A DNA stretch of 64,000 nucleotides, taken from positions 20,340 to 84,339 of the forward strand of contig JAGARR010000050.1 in the NCBI GenBank assembly GCA_017622135.1, given 5' to 3'. Shown here piece after piece: positions 1 to 8,347 of this stretch. How positions within the stretch are numbered: the first letter of the stretch is position 1; the number at the start of each line of letters is the position of its first letter. Both the position numbers and the translations under genes were made by a program. Under the pieces are notes generated by a model. The model saw only the letters and a list, made by a program, of their open reading frames with translations, searched no databases and was not told the origin of the DNA. The DNA is from Spirochaetaceae bacterium. Its GTDB lineage: Bacteria > Spirochaetota > Spirochaetia > Treponematales > Treponemataceae.

Positions 1-1
1 C

Positions 2-2701
2 CAGGCAGCCGTGGACAAGATTGTGGCGGCGAATGACGGCTCTCCTTACACCATCCTGCTGATGGGTGATGTACGTGACTCCAGTTCGGTGGCATATGTT
101 TCCGGAAAGAACTTTTCCCTTGTGAACATTGTCCCTGCCGCCACGTTGAACCTCACCATCAAGTCGAACATTGATGGAACCCCGCGTACCATCGACGCCG
201 GTCGAAACGACATCAGCACTGGTCGGGTGATGTACGTGGGAGCAAAGGCCAGTGTCACCCTGCAGGACGTGGTGGTGACTGGCGGATATGTAAAGGATAC
301 GAGTGGTGGAGGAATTCTTGCCACCAGTACGGCGACATCATTGACTCTTTCCAATTGCGAGGTCTCCCGCAATACTGTGGAAAATGGAAATGGAGGTGGA
401 CTCTATGTGGCGCATGATCCCACTGCTGGTGCTATGGAGCTTGCATTGCAGTCCACAAAGGTCAATTCAAATACTATCATTCATAAAGATGGTGTGGTAA
501 CATATAGTGGTGCCGGAGTGGGCATTGAGAATAGTGCTGTTGAACTGAAGATTTCTGCTAATTCACAGATACAGGGGAATACGATTGATAATAGTGCTAG
601 CATTGCTCAGAATCCCCAGGCTGAAGGAATCGGCTTGTGGCTTGGCAATAGTGCCACTACTACTGTGGAGAACACCGTTATTTCTGGTAATATTTTGACA
701 GCAAAAACTGGCTCCAAAGCCTACGGAGGCGGAATTTATGTCGGAGGAGGGGAGCTTACTCTCGGACAGGGTGCCAATGTCAGTGGGCATGACATCTCCA
801 GTGCCAGCGGAGAGGCTCAGGGCGGTGGAATCCATATCGCAGGAGGACAGCTCATCCTTGAGGGAAATGCTGCTGTAGGTGACAACAAAGCTGTCAATGG
901 CGGCGGAATCGCTGTCATTGATGGAACACTCAGTATGAACGGCGGAGAAGTCTCTGGCAACACAGCTACTTACAATGGAGGCGGCGTGTGCGTAGACTCT
1001 GGCGGCATTTTCATCATGAATGACGGCAGCATCAGCGACAACTATGCAGGTTTTGATGGCGGCGGCGTGTATGTCAGCCAAAATGCCACCTTTATTATGA
1101 AAGGAGGAAGCATAAAAGCCAATGAGGTTGGCGCTGGTGCTGGTAATTATAGTGGTGGCGGCGGTGTCTACGTCAACGGTGGAACCTTCACCATGGAAGA
1201 TGGTGAAATCACTCAAAATAATGGTCTAAAGAATGGTGGCGGTGTGTATGTCGGAGGAAGTGGAACGCTCAGTATGAGCGGAGGCGAGATTTCCAGCAAC
1301 ACAGTTACTGGTGATGGTGGTGGCGTGTATGTTTCGGCTGATTCAACTTTCACCATGACAAGTGGTATCACTGTTCCCAAAATCATTGGCAATGAGGCCG
1401 GCGGTAACGGTGGCGGTGTCTATGCCGGAGGAACGCTAAATATGAACGGCGGAGAAATCTCGGGCAACACGGCTACTTACAATGGTGGTGGAATTGCGGT
1501 TGATGGTGGCGTCAATTCCAATATCAAGGCCAGTATTGCTGGTGGTGCTATTGGTGTGTCAGGTTCTCCAAATACTGCTGAAAATGGTGGCGGAATCTAT
1601 CTTATTAGTGGGATGGTAGACATAAGTGCTGCTGATGTGTCCTATAACGAGGTAACTGCTAATGGTGGTGGAATCTACCTTCTGAATGGAAGTGTAACCT
1701 TACAAGGAGGTGCTGTCTCCAATAATGAGGCTAACAGCGGCGGTGGCGTGTATGTTGTCGCAGGAGCGACATTGGAAATGACCGGTGGTATCATTTCTAG
1801 TAATTCTGTCACTACTGGAAGGGGTGGCGGAATCAATCTTAGTGGTACTCTGTCTATGACAGGTGGAACCATCAGTGGAAACGGCTCCCAAGGAGTCTAT
1901 GCTATTTCTGCCCAGGCCATCAATCTTGGTGATTCTGCGGTCATTGCTGCGGACAACGACATCCAACTGGGTAATGGAAAGTCCATCACCATCACCAGTT
2001 CCCTGACGGGTTCCGCTCCTGTGGCCACTATATCGCCACATACTTACAGCGTCGGTTTGCAGGTTCTCTCCGCAGGTTATGGGGTAACTTTAAGCCATGA
2101 AGTGGGGAAATTCGACTTGTCTCCAGGTGCTTCTGGTTTGATCATTGACAATACAGGAAAGCTGGGGAATCCAACTCCTGTGTCTACTACTGAGGTGCTG
2201 ACTAAACTTCAAAGTAGTGGTGGTTCTTGTTCTGATACATTCCTTTTAGCACCCGATACTACGTTATCTGATTTAGATTCAATACTAACAGAATTGTATT
2301 CAACGTATAATGATAGTTCTCTGTATCAAATAACTTTGGATCTTTCACAAACAACGATAACAGAGTTTAGTCCAACTGAGACACCGCCCCCTGATTCAAC
2401 AGGCAATGGTTTGCCTACTAGCATGGGACTTTCTAAAATCATTCTGCCTGCTACTATTGAAAAAATAAACTCAACTGAGGTATCAAAGCCGTCACCTTTT
2501 GCCAATGTTGACCCAAGTGCTTTCACTGTTGAGTGTATAGATCCCAATGTTAGGTGGCAGGTGACGAGCTATATGTTGGATCTTGATGGTAGTGGTAATA
2601 ATTCTATTTATACAGAGAGCATGAAAAATGAGACATCGACAATTGAATCTTATTATTTGACATATGATGGATCATTTCGTTATGTTTTGGAAAAAATATA
2701 G
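2..2701 (+). CDS. Secreted/surface beta-helix repeat protein (5' partial)
   Basis: The reading frame is open from the window edge, so the true N-terminus lies upstream; the first in-window start-like codon is GTG at 11. About two thirds of the protein is made of roughly 20-30 residue repeats of the type GGGVYV-x(n)-F/L-x-M-x-GG-x-IS-x-N, as in right-handed parallel beta-helix proteins and resembling the GGAI/FxxN repeats of polymorphic membrane proteins. Two units are almost the same (around 935-990 and 1440-1500, both carrying GNTATYNGGG), which suggests duplication inside the gene. The last ~200 residues (from about base 2100) are not repetitive and may be an export or surface-association domain. 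Such proteins usually act as adhesins or surface filaments; the specific role here is unknown. A strong terminator follows. Confidence 0.8.
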   Translation, partial: QAAVDKIVAANDGSPYTILLMGDVRDSSSVAYVSGKNFSLVNIVPAATLNLTIKSNIDGTPRTIDAGRNDISTGRVMYVGAKASVTLQDVVVTGGYVKDTSGGGILATSTATSLTLSNCEVSRNTVENGNGGGLYVAHDPTAGAMELALQSTKVNSNTIIHKDGVVTYSGAGVGIENSAVELKISANSQIQGNTIDNSASIAQNPQAEGIGLWLGNSATTTVENTVISGNILTAKTGSKAYGGGIYVGGGELTLGQGANVSGHDISSASGEAQGGGIHIAGGQLILEGNAAVGDNKAVNGGGIAVIDGTLSMNGGEVSGNTATYNGGGVCVDSGGIFIMNDGSISDNYAGFDGGGVYVSQNATFIMKGGSIKANEVGAGAGNYSGGGGVYVNGGTFTMEDGEITQNNGLKNGGGVYVGGSGTLSMSGGEISSNTVTGDGGGVYVSADSTFTMTSGITVPKIIGNEAGGNGGGVYAGGTLNMNGGEISGNTATYNGGGIAVDGGVNSNIKASIAGGAIGVSGSPNTAENGGGIYLISGMVDISAADVSYNEVTANGGGIYLLNGSVTLQGGAVSNNEANSGGGVYVVAGATLEMTGGIISSNSVTTGRGGGINLSGTLSMTGGTISGNGSQGVYAISAQAINLGDSAVIAADNDIQLGNGKSITITSSLTGSAPVATISPHTYSVGLQVLSAGYGVTLSHEVGKFDLSPGASGLIIDNTGKLGNPTPVSTTEVLTKLQSSGGSCSDTFLLAPDTTLSDLDSILTELYSTYNDSSLYQITLDLSQTTITEFSPTETPPPDSTGNGLPTSMGLSKIILPATIEKINSTEVSKPSPFANVDPSAFTVECIDPNVRWQVTSYMLDLDGSGNNSIYTESMKNETSTIESYYLTYDGSFRYVLEKI

Positions 2702-2730
2702 TGTTCTAGCAGAATGATTGCGGAATCACG

Positions 2731-2766
2731 GCGGGCGGACAACCAACCAGTTGTCCGCCCGCTTTT
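2731..2766 (+). terminator. Intrinsic terminator after the beta-helix gene
   Basis: A perfect 13-bp stem (2731-2743 with 2750-2762, starting GCGGGCGGAC) has a 6-base loop and is followed by TTTT. It lies between two convergent genes, 30 bases after the beta-helix stop codon. Confidence 0.85.
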
Positions 2767-2781
2767 GTTGCTATCTCAATC

Positions 2782-4062
2782 TTACTCCCCGCCGTCCACC
2801 GTCTTGGGCAGAATCAGGTTCAAAAGGATTCCCACCACAGTGGCAAGGGCAACGCCGCCCAAGGAGAAGGTAAAGTCTGCACCCACCTGGAATTGCAAGA
2901 GGCCGCCACCGATTCCAATCACCAGAATGACGGAGGAGATGGTGAGGTTCCGCTTGTCCTTGTAGTCAACGCCGCTTTCCACAATGGTACGCAGACCGCT
3001 GGAGGCAATCAGACCGTAGAGCAGCATGGAGATGCCCCCCATCACTGGACCGGGAATGGTCTGGATGATGGAGCCGAACTTCTGGATAAAGGAAAGGATT
3101 ACAGCCACAACGGCGGCCCCACCGATGACCCACACACTGTAGACCTTGGTGATGGCCATAACGCCGATGTTCTCGCCGTAGGTGGTGTTGGGCGGTCCGC
3201 CCCAGACGGCAGCCCAGGCGGAGGCCAAACCGTCCCCCAACAAGGTGCGGTGCAGGCCGGGATCCTTGTAGAAGTCCTGTCCCACTACCCGGGAGGTCAC
3301 CAGTGTGTCTCCCAGATGCTCGCAGATGGTGGCCAGGGACACGATGATGAAGGTGACGATGGGAACAAGACTGAACTTGGGGATGGCGAACTGGGGCAGC
3401 CCGAACCAGGAGGATTGCTGCACTATGCTAAAGTCAATGAGCTTGTAGGCAGGAAAAATCATTCCCATAATCAGGGTGAACAGGTAGCCGCCCACTAGTC
3501 CGATGAGGATGGAGATGGTGTTGAAGAAGCCCTTGAAGAAGATGGTGGCCACAATGGCGATGGCAAGGGTCACCAGGGCAATGGAAAAGTACACCAGGGA
3601 GTACTGGTCGCCGTTCATCATGGCGGAGGTCATGGCAGTGGGGGCCAGGTTCAGACCGATGACGATGATGACAGATCCGATGACTACTGGCGGCAGCGCC
3701 CGGTCCAGCCACTTGGTTCCCGCCAGGCGGACGATTCCAGCTACCAGAGCATAGAAGATGCCGGCGCAGAAGGCTCCACCCAGGGCGTAGGGCATTCCGT
3801 ACTCAGCGGAGATGCCGATGAGGGGCGGGATGAAGGCGAAGGATGAGCCAAGGAAGGCGGGAACCTTTGCCCCGGTAATCAGGATGTACAGCAGGGTTCC
3901 CGTTCCCGCCGTAAACAAGGCGGTGGAGGGACTCAAGCCTGTCAGCAGGGGAACCAGTACGGTGGCTCCAAACATGGCGAACACGTGCTGGAAGCTCAGG
4001 GGAATCCAGCGTGCAAGGGGTGGTCGGTCGGCAGGCCCCAGAATCTGTTGGTTTTTTGACAT
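2782..4062 (-). CDS. uraA: Uracil permease (NCS2 / UraA family)
   Basis: Inner-membrane nucleobase transporter of about 426 residues, the usual family length, with many hydrophobic segments. The family signatures are visible in the middle of the protein: EHLGDTLV and NTTYGENIGV, which carry the conserved Glu/His substrate-site residues. The N-terminus (WIPLSFQHVFAMFGATVLVP) is classic for UraA/PyrP. The frame stays open upstream to 4314, but I chose the ATG at 4062 because AGGAGAT stands about 4-10 bases before it and the upstream residues do not resemble the family. The leader between 4063 and about 4260 contains a transcription terminator and a second stem, so expression is probably controlled by attenuation. 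Uracil is the likeliest substrate; xanthine is less likely. Confidence 0.93.
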   Translation of the reverse strand: MSKNQQILGPADRPPLARWIPLSFQHVFAMFGATVLVPLLTGLSPSTALFTAGTGTLLYILITGAKVPAFLGSSFAFIPPLIGISAEYGMPYALGGAFCAGIFYALVAGIVRLAGTKWLDRALPPVVIGSVIIVIGLNLAPTAMTSAMMNGDQYSLVYFSIALVTLAIAIVATIFFKGFFNTISILIGLVGGYLFTLIMGMIFPAYKLIDFSIVQQSSWFGLPQFAIPKFSLVPIVTFIIVSLATICEHLGDTLVTSRVVGQDFYKDPGLHRTLLGDGLASAWAAVWGGPPNTTYGENIGVMAITKVYSVWVIGGAAVVAVILSFIQKFGSIIQTIPGPVMGGISMLLYGLIASSGLRTIVESGVDYKDKRNLTISSVILVIGIGGGLLQFQVGADFTFSLGGVALATVVGILLNLILPKTVDGGE

Positions 4063-4144
4063 TGTATCTCCTGTGCAGGCTGGAATCTGGACAGCTCCAT
4101 AGCTCGGCAAACCAGCCTGAAAATAAATTGGCATAGGATACCAT

Positions 4145-4171
4145 AAAAAGAAAGGGCCGTAAAGACGGCCC
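4145..4171 (-). terminator. Leader terminator upstream of uraA (putative attenuator)
   Basis: On the minus strand a GGGCCGT/ACGGCCC stem (4171-4165 with 4160-4154) with a CTTT loop is followed by TTTCTTTTT. It lies about 90 bases before the uraA ATG with no gene upstream that it could end, so it probably works as an attenuator. Confidence 0.7.
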
Positions 4172-4198
4172 CTTCTTTTGAAAGCATAATCTGGTGGT

Positions 4199-4242
4199 AG
4201 TGCATCATCTGGTACGTGCCAAGCCAGCCTAGTCGATGCACT
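4199..4242 (-). promoter_or_regulatory. Structured element in the uraA leader
   Basis: A perfect 8-bp stem AGTGCATC/GATGCACT (4242-4235 with 4206-4199) encloses 28 bases that can fold further (CTGG/CCAG). It precedes the leader terminator by about 27 bases. I could not match it to the PyrR-binding consensus or to a named riboswitch. Confidence 0.4.
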
Positions 4243-4261
4243 TGGTATGGACAGTATTTCC

Positions 4262-4290
4262 TTGACAAACCAATAGATAGAATTTAGGAT
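4262..4290 (+). promoter_or_regulatory. Sigma-70 type promoter for the LRR lipoprotein
   Basis: TTGACA at 4262-4267, a 17-base spacer, then TAGGAT at 4285-4290. The predicted start is near 4297, giving a leader of about 30 bases before the ATG at 4327. Confidence 0.75.
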
Positions 4291-4326
4291 ATCGATGGTG
4301 ATTTCATTGGACATGGAGATATAATT

Positions 4327-6450
4327 ATGATGAGGCCTGTTTTTGCCATGCTTGTACCCTTACTCTCCTTCTTTTGGATTGGCTGCAGAAGTTCCTCGCC
4401 ACTTGCTTTGGAGCGCTTACCCCACCACTTGGAGGACGGCACGGCTATGGAGCGAATCCACTTGAAGGGAGACTTGAGCTCAGCCCAGCTGCGAGACTTT
4501 TCCTACCAGCGGAGATGGGATGATGGAATTCCCCGCATCCTTGACCTTTCCCACGTGACTGGCCTGGACAAGATTGAGTCCTCCACCTTCTATCGAACCG
4601 CTTTCCACACCATCATTCTGCCGGAAGGCATTGTGGAACTGGAGGCCGCGAGTTTTCGGGAAAGCGACAGCCTCGCACGGGTACATCTCCCCTCCACTCT
4701 TCGTGTCATAGGCGATGGTGCCTTTCAGTTTTGCAGTCAGCTGCAGGAGGTGAATTTGCCGGAGGGTCTGGAGTCAATCCTCCATGATGCCTTCGCCTGG
4801 TGTCCACGTCTTGGGAACGTGCGCCTGCCGAAGACCCTGCGGGTGCTGGAGGGTGGAGCCTTTGCCGGATGCCAGTCCATCGACAGAATCCACATTCCGG
4901 CGGGTCTCACCGCAATTCAGGGCGCGCCCTTCTACGCCTGCCACGGCTTGCAGGAATTTTCAGTGGCGGAGGACAATCCCTCCTTTGCCAGCTGGGAGGG
5001 AAGCCTCTACTCCAAGGATTATTCTCGCCTCGTTGCCTTTGCCGGGGGGATTGCGCTGGGCAGCCTCCATCCCCAGACCCGAACAATCAGCCCTGGTGCA
5101 CTGGTACAGAACGAGACCCTGGTGGAGCTTGAGCTGCCGGAGCTGCTGGAGTCCCTGCCAGAAGGAACTTTCCAGCGCTGCCTGAATTTACGGCGGATTG
5201 TGTTTCGGGGCAGGGACACAAGGCTTGATGAAGGAGTCTTTTCCCAGTGCAAAAATCTGGAGTCAGTGGTACTGCCGGCAGGATTGGAGTCCATCCCCAA
5301 CTCACTTTTTGCCCGTTGCTACAGCCTAAAGCATGTAGACCTGCCTCCAGCGATTACTTCCATCGGTGCCAGTGCCTTTTACGGCTGTGCAATCGAGCGG
5401 CTGGACTTGCCCAAGACCATTGTGGAGATAGGGGTTTCCGCCTTCGCCTCCTCCAAGCTGCGGGAGGTGGTAAGCCTGGGGAGCATCGAGGTGGTGTCCG
5501 ATGCCCTGTTCAGCCATTGCGATAGGCTCGAAAAGGTGGTTTTGCATGAGGGAATAAGGAGCTTGGGGGAGAGGTGCTTCCAACGCTGCTGGAATCTGCC
5601 GGAGCTGCATCTTCCTGCAAGCCTTACCTCCATTGGAAAGGGGGCCTTTGATACCGGAACCTTCGTTGGCAGCTTGAGGAAGATTACCGTGGCGGAGGGA
5701 AATGCCAAGTATGCGAGCTACGACGGCTGCCTGTACACCAAGGATTTTTCCACCCTGATTCGTGTGCCCTCTGCCCGCATTTGGGTCGAAACTCGGACGG
5801 GTACCAAAGAGATTGCCGGCGGATCATTCAGCGACTGTGTCCAGCTGCTCCAGCTTGAGCTTCCTGACTCCGTGGAGGTCATCGGCGACTATGCCTTTGT
5901 CTCCTGCATGAATTTGTCTTCCATATATGTTCCCGCCGGGGTGCGGCATATCGGAAACAAGGCTTTTTCCAATTGCCAGCTGCTCTCCACCATCCTCGTG
6001 GCGGAGGATAATCCGTTCTATGCCTCTTGGGAGGAGTGCCTGTACACCAAGGACTTCAAGACGCTGCTGCAGGTGCCGGGAAACAGGCACGAACTCAGGG
6101 TACATCCGGCCACCACCACCATCACGGATTGGGCGGCCTCCTCTGGAGGACTTGAGTTGGTGGAGCTGCCGGAGGGACTTGAGACCATCGGAAAGGCGGC
6201 CTTCTTCGGTTCGCCCATCAAGGAAATCAGAATTCCCTCCACTGTCACGCTGATTGAAGAATCCGTCTTCAGCCAGTGCCTTCTTTTGGAACGCCTGGAA
6301 TTCGCCGACACCTGGGGCTGGTTTGCAGTCAGCTACATTCCGGGAGGGGAGGAGACTCCTCTCTCCTGGAGCAGGGATGGAAGGAAGAACGCCCGACTCA
6401 TTGAGGAGCCTCCCCGTAGCATCTCCAGTTGGAAAAAGTCTCCCAGATAG
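4327..6450 (+). CDS. BspA-like leucine-rich-repeat lipoprotein (TpLRR / LRR_5)
   Basis: 707 residues. The N-terminus is a lipoprotein signal ending in the relaxed lipobox WIGC (Cys at about residue 20), so the mature protein should be lipid-anchored and probably surface-exposed. Nearly all the rest is ~23-residue repeats of the TpLRR type (for example IGDGAFQFC...L..V.LP..L..I), known from Treponema denticola LrrA and Bacteroides BspA, which bind host or bacterial surfaces. Three non-repeat inserts of the form VAEDNPxFASWEGSLYSKDF interrupt the solenoid, as in other family members. A GGAG sits about 8 bases before the ATG and a good promoter lies upstream. The likely role is adhesion or co-aggregation; the ligand is unknown. 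Confidence 0.88.
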   Translation: MMRPVFAMLVPLLSFFWIGCRSSSPLALERLPHHLEDGTAMERIHLKGDLSSAQLRDFSYQRRWDDGIPRILDLSHVTGLDKIESSTFYRTAFHTIILPEGIVELEAASFRESDSLARVHLPSTLRVIGDGAFQFCSQLQEVNLPEGLESILHDAFAWCPRLGNVRLPKTLRVLEGGAFAGCQSIDRIHIPAGLTAIQGAPFYACHGLQEFSVAEDNPSFASWEGSLYSKDYSRLVAFAGGIALGSLHPQTRTISPGALVQNETLVELELPELLESLPEGTFQRCLNLRRIVFRGRDTRLDEGVFSQCKNLESVVLPAGLESIPNSLFARCYSLKHVDLPPAITSIGASAFYGCAIERLDLPKTIVEIGVSAFASSKLREVVSLGSIEVVSDALFSHCDRLEKVVLHEGIRSLGERCFQRCWNLPELHLPASLTSIGKGAFDTGTFVGSLRKITVAEGNAKYASYDGCLYTKDFSTLIRVPSARIWVETRTGTKEIAGGSFSDCVQLLQLELPDSVEVIGDYAFVSCMNLSSIYVPAGVRHIGNKAFSNCQLLSTILVAEDNPFYASWEECLYTKDFKTLLQVPGNRHELRVHPATTTITDWAASSGGLELVELPEGLETIGKAAFFGSPIKEIRIPSTVTLIEESVFSQCLLLERLEFADTWGWFAVSYIPGGEETPLSWSRDGRKNARLIEEPPRSISSWKKSPR

Positions 6451-6538
6451 ACAAGTCTCGCAACGTCATCCACCGAGCCTTGCCAACGAAACTCACCAAG
6501 CAAGCCACAGGCCAGCGAATAGTTCCAACCTTAGCGAC

Positions 6539-6580
6539 GGAGTTTCGGAACGAAACTCCCTCAGCACGCCGCAGGCGTGC
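6539..6580. repeat. Double intergenic palindrome
   Basis: Two perfect inverted repeats stand side by side: GGAGTTTCG/CGAAACTCC (6539-6547 with 6551-6559) and GCACGCC/GGCGTGC (6564-6570 with 6574-6580). Neither is followed by a T run, so they look more like a repetitive extragenic palindrome, or an mRNA 3' stabiliser for the permease gene ending at 6583, than a classic terminator. The surrounding gap 6451-6582 holds no gene. Confidence 0.55.
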
Positions 6581-6582
6581 GA

Positions 6583-7437
6583 CTACCCCTTTACCGCACC
6601 GGAAAGCACACCCCGGATGATGTATTTCTGGCAGGAAAGGTAGAAGATGACCACTGGCAGCATTGCCAGCACCAGCATGGCCATCATGGCACCCATGTCC
6701 ACTGCACCGTAGCCGCCCCGCAGGTACTGGATGGCGATGGGAATGGTCTTGTAGTCCGTTCCGATGGTGAGGTAGGGCAAGAGGTAGTCGTTCCACACCC
6801 ACATGATTTCCAGTATGGCGATGGTGATGCCGGTGCTCTTCAGCATGGGGGCAATCACGTGGAAAAAGATTTGCGGCGGGGTGGCACCGTCAATCATGGC
6901 AGCCTCCTCCATGGACAGGGGGATGGACTTGATAAAGCCGGAGAACATAAAGGTGGACATGCCGCAGCCAAAGCCGATGTAGATCAGGATGATTCCCACC
7001 GGGTTGTCCAGATGCAGCAGGTTGGCCATCTTGCTCATGGTGAACATCACCATCTGGAAGGGGACGATCATGGAGAATACCAGGCTGTAGTACACACCGC
7101 TGGTGAACTTGTTCTTCACCCGGGTGATGAACCAGGCCAGCATACTGCTCACCAGGAGGATGCCCGCCACGGAGGCCACGGTAATCCACAGGGAGTAGCC
7201 GAAGGCCCTGAAGAACTTGATCTTGGTGATACCGGTGACGTAGTTTGCCAGCCCCACAAAGGTGGGGTTATCGGGATTGGTGGAGGGCAGCCGGAAGGGC
7301 TCCGTGGAGATGAACAGCCGTCCCTTGAAGGAATTCATCAGCACCACCACAATGGGAAGCAGCACATAGATGGCCGCCAGCACCAAAAAGGCGAAGATAA
7401 ACCACTTGGCGTTCTTGTTCTTCTGAATCATGCTCAT
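6583..7437 (-). CDS. Carbohydrate ABC transporter permease (MalG type)
   Basis: 284 residues with about six membrane segments. The cytoplasmic EAA loop, which docks on the ATPase, is visible as EEAAMIDGATPPQIFFHVIAP. The N-terminal hydrophobic segment and the MNSFK motif after it are typical of the second permease of CUT1 sugar importers. The start ATG overlaps the stop of the preceding permease by four bases (ATGA), so the two are translationally coupled. No ATPase gene follows. As in many CUT1 systems, a shared MsmK/UgpC-like ATPase is probably encoded elsewhere. Confidence 0.92.
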   Translation of the reverse strand: MSMIQKNKNAKWFIFAFLVLAAIYVLLPIVVVLMNSFKGRLFISTEPFRLPSTNPDNPTFVGLANYVTGITKIKFFRAFGYSLWITVASVAGILLVSSMLAWFITRVKNKFTSGVYYSLVFSMIVPFQMVMFTMSKMANLLHLDNPVGIILIYIGFGCGMSTFMFSGFIKSIPLSMEEAAMIDGATPPQIFFHVIAPMLKSTGITIAILEIMWVWNDYLLPYLTIGTDYKTIPIAIQYLRGGYGAVDMGAMMAMLVLAMLPVVIFYLSCQKYIIRGVLSGAVKG

Positions 7438-8285
7438 TGCTCAACCTCCTTGCTCCGGGTAATTCTCAGCTGCAGCAGGGCAATGGTGGCCACGATGATG
7501 GTGAACACCACCGCCTTGGCCTGTCCCACACCCTCGAATCCGGTGCGGCCGTAGAAGGTGTTGTAGATGTTCAGTGCCAAAAGCTCCGTCTGCTTGCCCG
7601 GCTCCCCGGCAGTGAGGGCCAGGTTCTGGTCAAAGAGCTTGAAGCCGTTGGTCATGGTCATAAAAAGGCAGATGGTGATGGAGGGCATGACGCTGGGAAT
7701 GATGATTTTGGTGAGGGTGGTCCACCAGCCGGCACCGTCAATGGCGGCGGCCTCCAGCAGGTCGCCAGGAATGTTCTGGATGGCGGCGATGTAGATGACC
7801 ATCATGTAGCCCACGTTCTGCCAGTTCATCAGCACCACCAGTCCCCAAAAGCCATATTTCGGGTCGCTGACGATGGTTGCTCCGTACCTGTACAGCACAC
7901 CGTTGATGATAACCTGCCAAATCCATCCCAACACGATGCCGCCGATGAGGTTGGGCATGAAGAAGATGGTTCGGAAGACATTTGTTCCCGGCACCCCCTT
8001 GGTAAGAATCAGCGCCAGTCCGAAGGCAAAGAGGTTGATGGAAAGGACGGAGACAATGGTGAATTTCACCGTCAGCCACAGGGCCGAGTTAAAATAATTG
8101 TCGATGGTGAATGCCTTAACGTAATTGTCCAGACCCACCCATTGGGCGTTCGTCACGTTGGTGAATTCGCAGAAGGACAGGTAGATTCCCATGAACAGGG
8201 GAATCAGGAACGCAATCAGGAAGCACACGATGCCCGGCAGGGCAAAGAGGGGAAAATATTTTCCCAAGGATCTTTCCATAACCAT
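7434..8285 (-). CDS. Carbohydrate ABC transporter permease (MalF type)
   Basis: 283 residues, first permease of the CUT1-type sugar importer. It has a hydrophobic N-terminus (LFALPGIVCFLIAFLIPLF) and an EAA loop (LLEAAAIDGAGWWTTLTKI). I chose the ATG at 8285 because AAGGAG stands 7 bases before it; a longer in-frame reading runs through the upstream terminator and is not credible. The ribosome-binding site directly follows the T run of that terminator, so this gene is made only from transcripts that read through. The sugar cannot be told from sequence. Confidence 0.92.
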   Translation of the reverse strand: MVMERSLGKYFPLFALPGIVCFLIAFLIPLFMGIYLSFCEFTNVTNAQWVGLDNYVKAFTIDNYFNSALWLTVKFTIVSVLSINLFAFGLALILTKGVPGTNVFRTIFFMPNLIGGIVLGWIWQVIINGVLYRYGATIVSDPKYGFWGLVVLMNWQNVGYMMVIYIAAIQNIPGDLLEAAAIDGAGWWTTLTKIIIPSVMPSITICLFMTMTNGFKLFDQNLALTAGEPGKQTELLALNIYNTFYGRTGFEGVGQAKAVVFTIIVATIALLQLRITRSKEVEQ

Positions 8286-8299
8286 ACTGAATCTCCTTG

Positions 8300-8329
8300 A
8301 AAAAAGGGGGCCGCCAATTGACAGCCCCC
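8300..8329 (-). terminator. Leaky terminator between binding-protein and permease genes
   Basis: On the minus strand GGGGGCTG/CGGCCCCC (8329-8322 with 8313-8306) is followed by TTTTTT. It sits in the gap between the binding-protein stop and the first permease, where a partial terminator would keep the binding protein in excess over the permeases. Confidence 0.8.
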
Positions 8330-8347
8330 TCAAGCTATTGTAACCGC

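Noticed and set aside
720..1900. Possible CRISPR-like or satellite repeat
   Set aside because: The periodic GGCGGCGT-type sequence is coding repetition of a beta-helix protein, in frame and of variable length, with no spacer structure.
4063..4314. N-terminal extension of the uracil permease
   Set aside because: The open frame crosses a leader terminator and adds residues unlike the family; a good ribosome-binding site supports the start at 4062.
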